DNA from: Actinomycetales bacterium
Lineage (GTDB): Bacteria; Actinomycetota; Actinomycetes; Actinomycetales; Actinomycetaceae
Assembly: GCA_012513625.1 (NCBI GenBank)
Contig: JAAZBW010000045.1
Location: 1 to 5,611, forward strand
Length of the DNA stretch: 5,611 nt
Direction of reading: 5' to 3'
Shown here: positions 5,150 to 5,611 of the stretch, in pieces
Layout of the letters: the number at the start of each line of letters is the position of its first letter
Numbering within the stretch: the stretch's first letter is position 1
Program-made: the position numbers and the translations under genes
Notes under the pieces: model-generated
The model's input: only the letters and a program-made list of their open reading frames with translations
Told to the model about the DNA's origin: nothing
Databases searched by the model: none

Positions 5150-5611
5150 ATGAACTCGCAGCAGGATTCCACCCGCAGCACCTGGGGCAGGGCGCGCATC
5201 GGCGGCGCTCGCGTCCCCGCACTCGCCATCGCCGTTCCGGTCGGACTTGTCCTGGCCATCGGGATCGCCTTCGGCGTCCACTACGGCGGCGGCACCGGCG
5301 AGGACCCGGTGCTCACCATCGCCATCATCGCGCTCGCGGTAGCGCTCCCGGCGATCGCACTCATCTACGCGATCGTGGTGGACCGCGAGACCATCAAGGG
5401 GGCGGTCGCCCGGCCGGAGGACTCCGTGGAGGCCCGCTGGTACGAACAGGCCGCCTTCGGCGCCTTCACCGATCTCCTGCTCCTTTCCGGGATCGGGGCG
5501 GTGGTGGCGTCCTTCCTGAGATGGGAGGCCGAGGTCAACCTCGTGCTCGGCGGGCTCCTCCTCGTGGCGTTCGTGAGCTTCGGCATCCGCTACCTCGTGA
5601 TCCGGGGCAGG
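5150..5611 (+). CDS. Small multi-pass membrane protein of unknown function, 3' end outside window
   Basis: ATG at 5150 opens a frame of 154 codons that is still open at the window end. The start is chosen for the GAAGGGA Shine-Dalgarno 8 bases upstream and for the promoter ahead of it. After a polar N-terminus (about 1-21) there are four hydrophobic segments near residues 22-44, 54-77, 103-122 and 130-151. A conserved-looking polar loop between helices 2 and 3 reads DRETIKGAVARPEDSVEARW (78-97), followed by YEQAAFGAFTDLLLL. The type resembles actinobacterial four-helix proteins that I recall being encoded next to a small XRE/YozG-like helix-turn-helix regulator; that partner would lie to the right and is not visible. 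Its promoter is covered by a half-site array, so it is probably tightly controlled. No enzymatic or transport function can be assigned. Confidence 0.75.
   Translation, partial: MNSQQDSTRSTWGRARIGGARVPALAIAVPVGLVLAIGIAFGVHYGGGTGEDPVLTIAIIALAVALPAIALIYAIVVDRETIKGAVARPEDSVEARWYEQAAFGAFTDLLLLSGIGAVVASFLRWEAEVNLVLGGLLLVAFVSFGIRYLVIRGR

Noticed and set aside
1..5611. CRISPR array, tRNA, rRNA, transposase or phage attachment site
   Set aside because: I found no spaced long direct repeats, clover-leaf sequence or transposase motifs. The only short tandem pattern (5054-5093) has 17 bp periodicity and fits an operator.

Overview
This 5.6 kb window is high-GC DNA whose genes mostly end their codons in G or C. 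The gene set and order (sucC, sucD, a DUF6350/PerM-type membrane protein, then purN) match what I recall from Actinomycetota; Mycobacterium tuberculosis has the same neighbourhood (Rv0951 to Rv0956). Start signals lacking a Shine-Dalgarno but with an actinobacterial -10 box immediately before the ATG agree with this. Micrococcales is my best guess for the order, but the sequence alone does not settle it.

Layout. Bases 2-274 are the C-terminal end of an FtsX/MacB-type ABC transporter permease. A 170 bp gap then carries a probable promoter and a perfect 8+8 palindrome just ahead of sucC (445-1608, GTG start). sucD (1624-2541) follows 15 bp later, so the two succinyl-CoA synthetase subunits form an operon. 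An 11 bp GC-rich hairpin at 2602-2627 ends it. Only 18 bp after the hairpin, a polytopic membrane protein of the PerM type starts (2645-4117), apparently leaderless. A 274 bp gap (4118-4391) contains a possible 24-codon minus-strand ORF with a very good ribosome binding site and a 10 bp perfect hairpin. purN (4392-5009) then begins, also with a leaderless-type promoter. After 140 bp, which hold a striking array of GTCAAG/CTTGAC half-sites over a promoter, a small four-helix membrane protein starts at 5150 and runs off the window end.

How it works together. sucCD supplies the substrate-level phosphorylation step of the TCA cycle, and the palindrome at its likely transcription start suggests repressor control. 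PerM-type proteins are linked to cell division in mycobacteria. purN performs the first formyl transfer of purine synthesis. These are core genes whose adjacency is conserved but not obviously functional. The less described parts are the two candidate operators (398-415 and 5054-5093), the micro-ORF opposite the perM end, and the 3'-terminal membrane protein. The last may belong to a membrane protein plus small HTH regulator pair whose second gene would lie outside the window.
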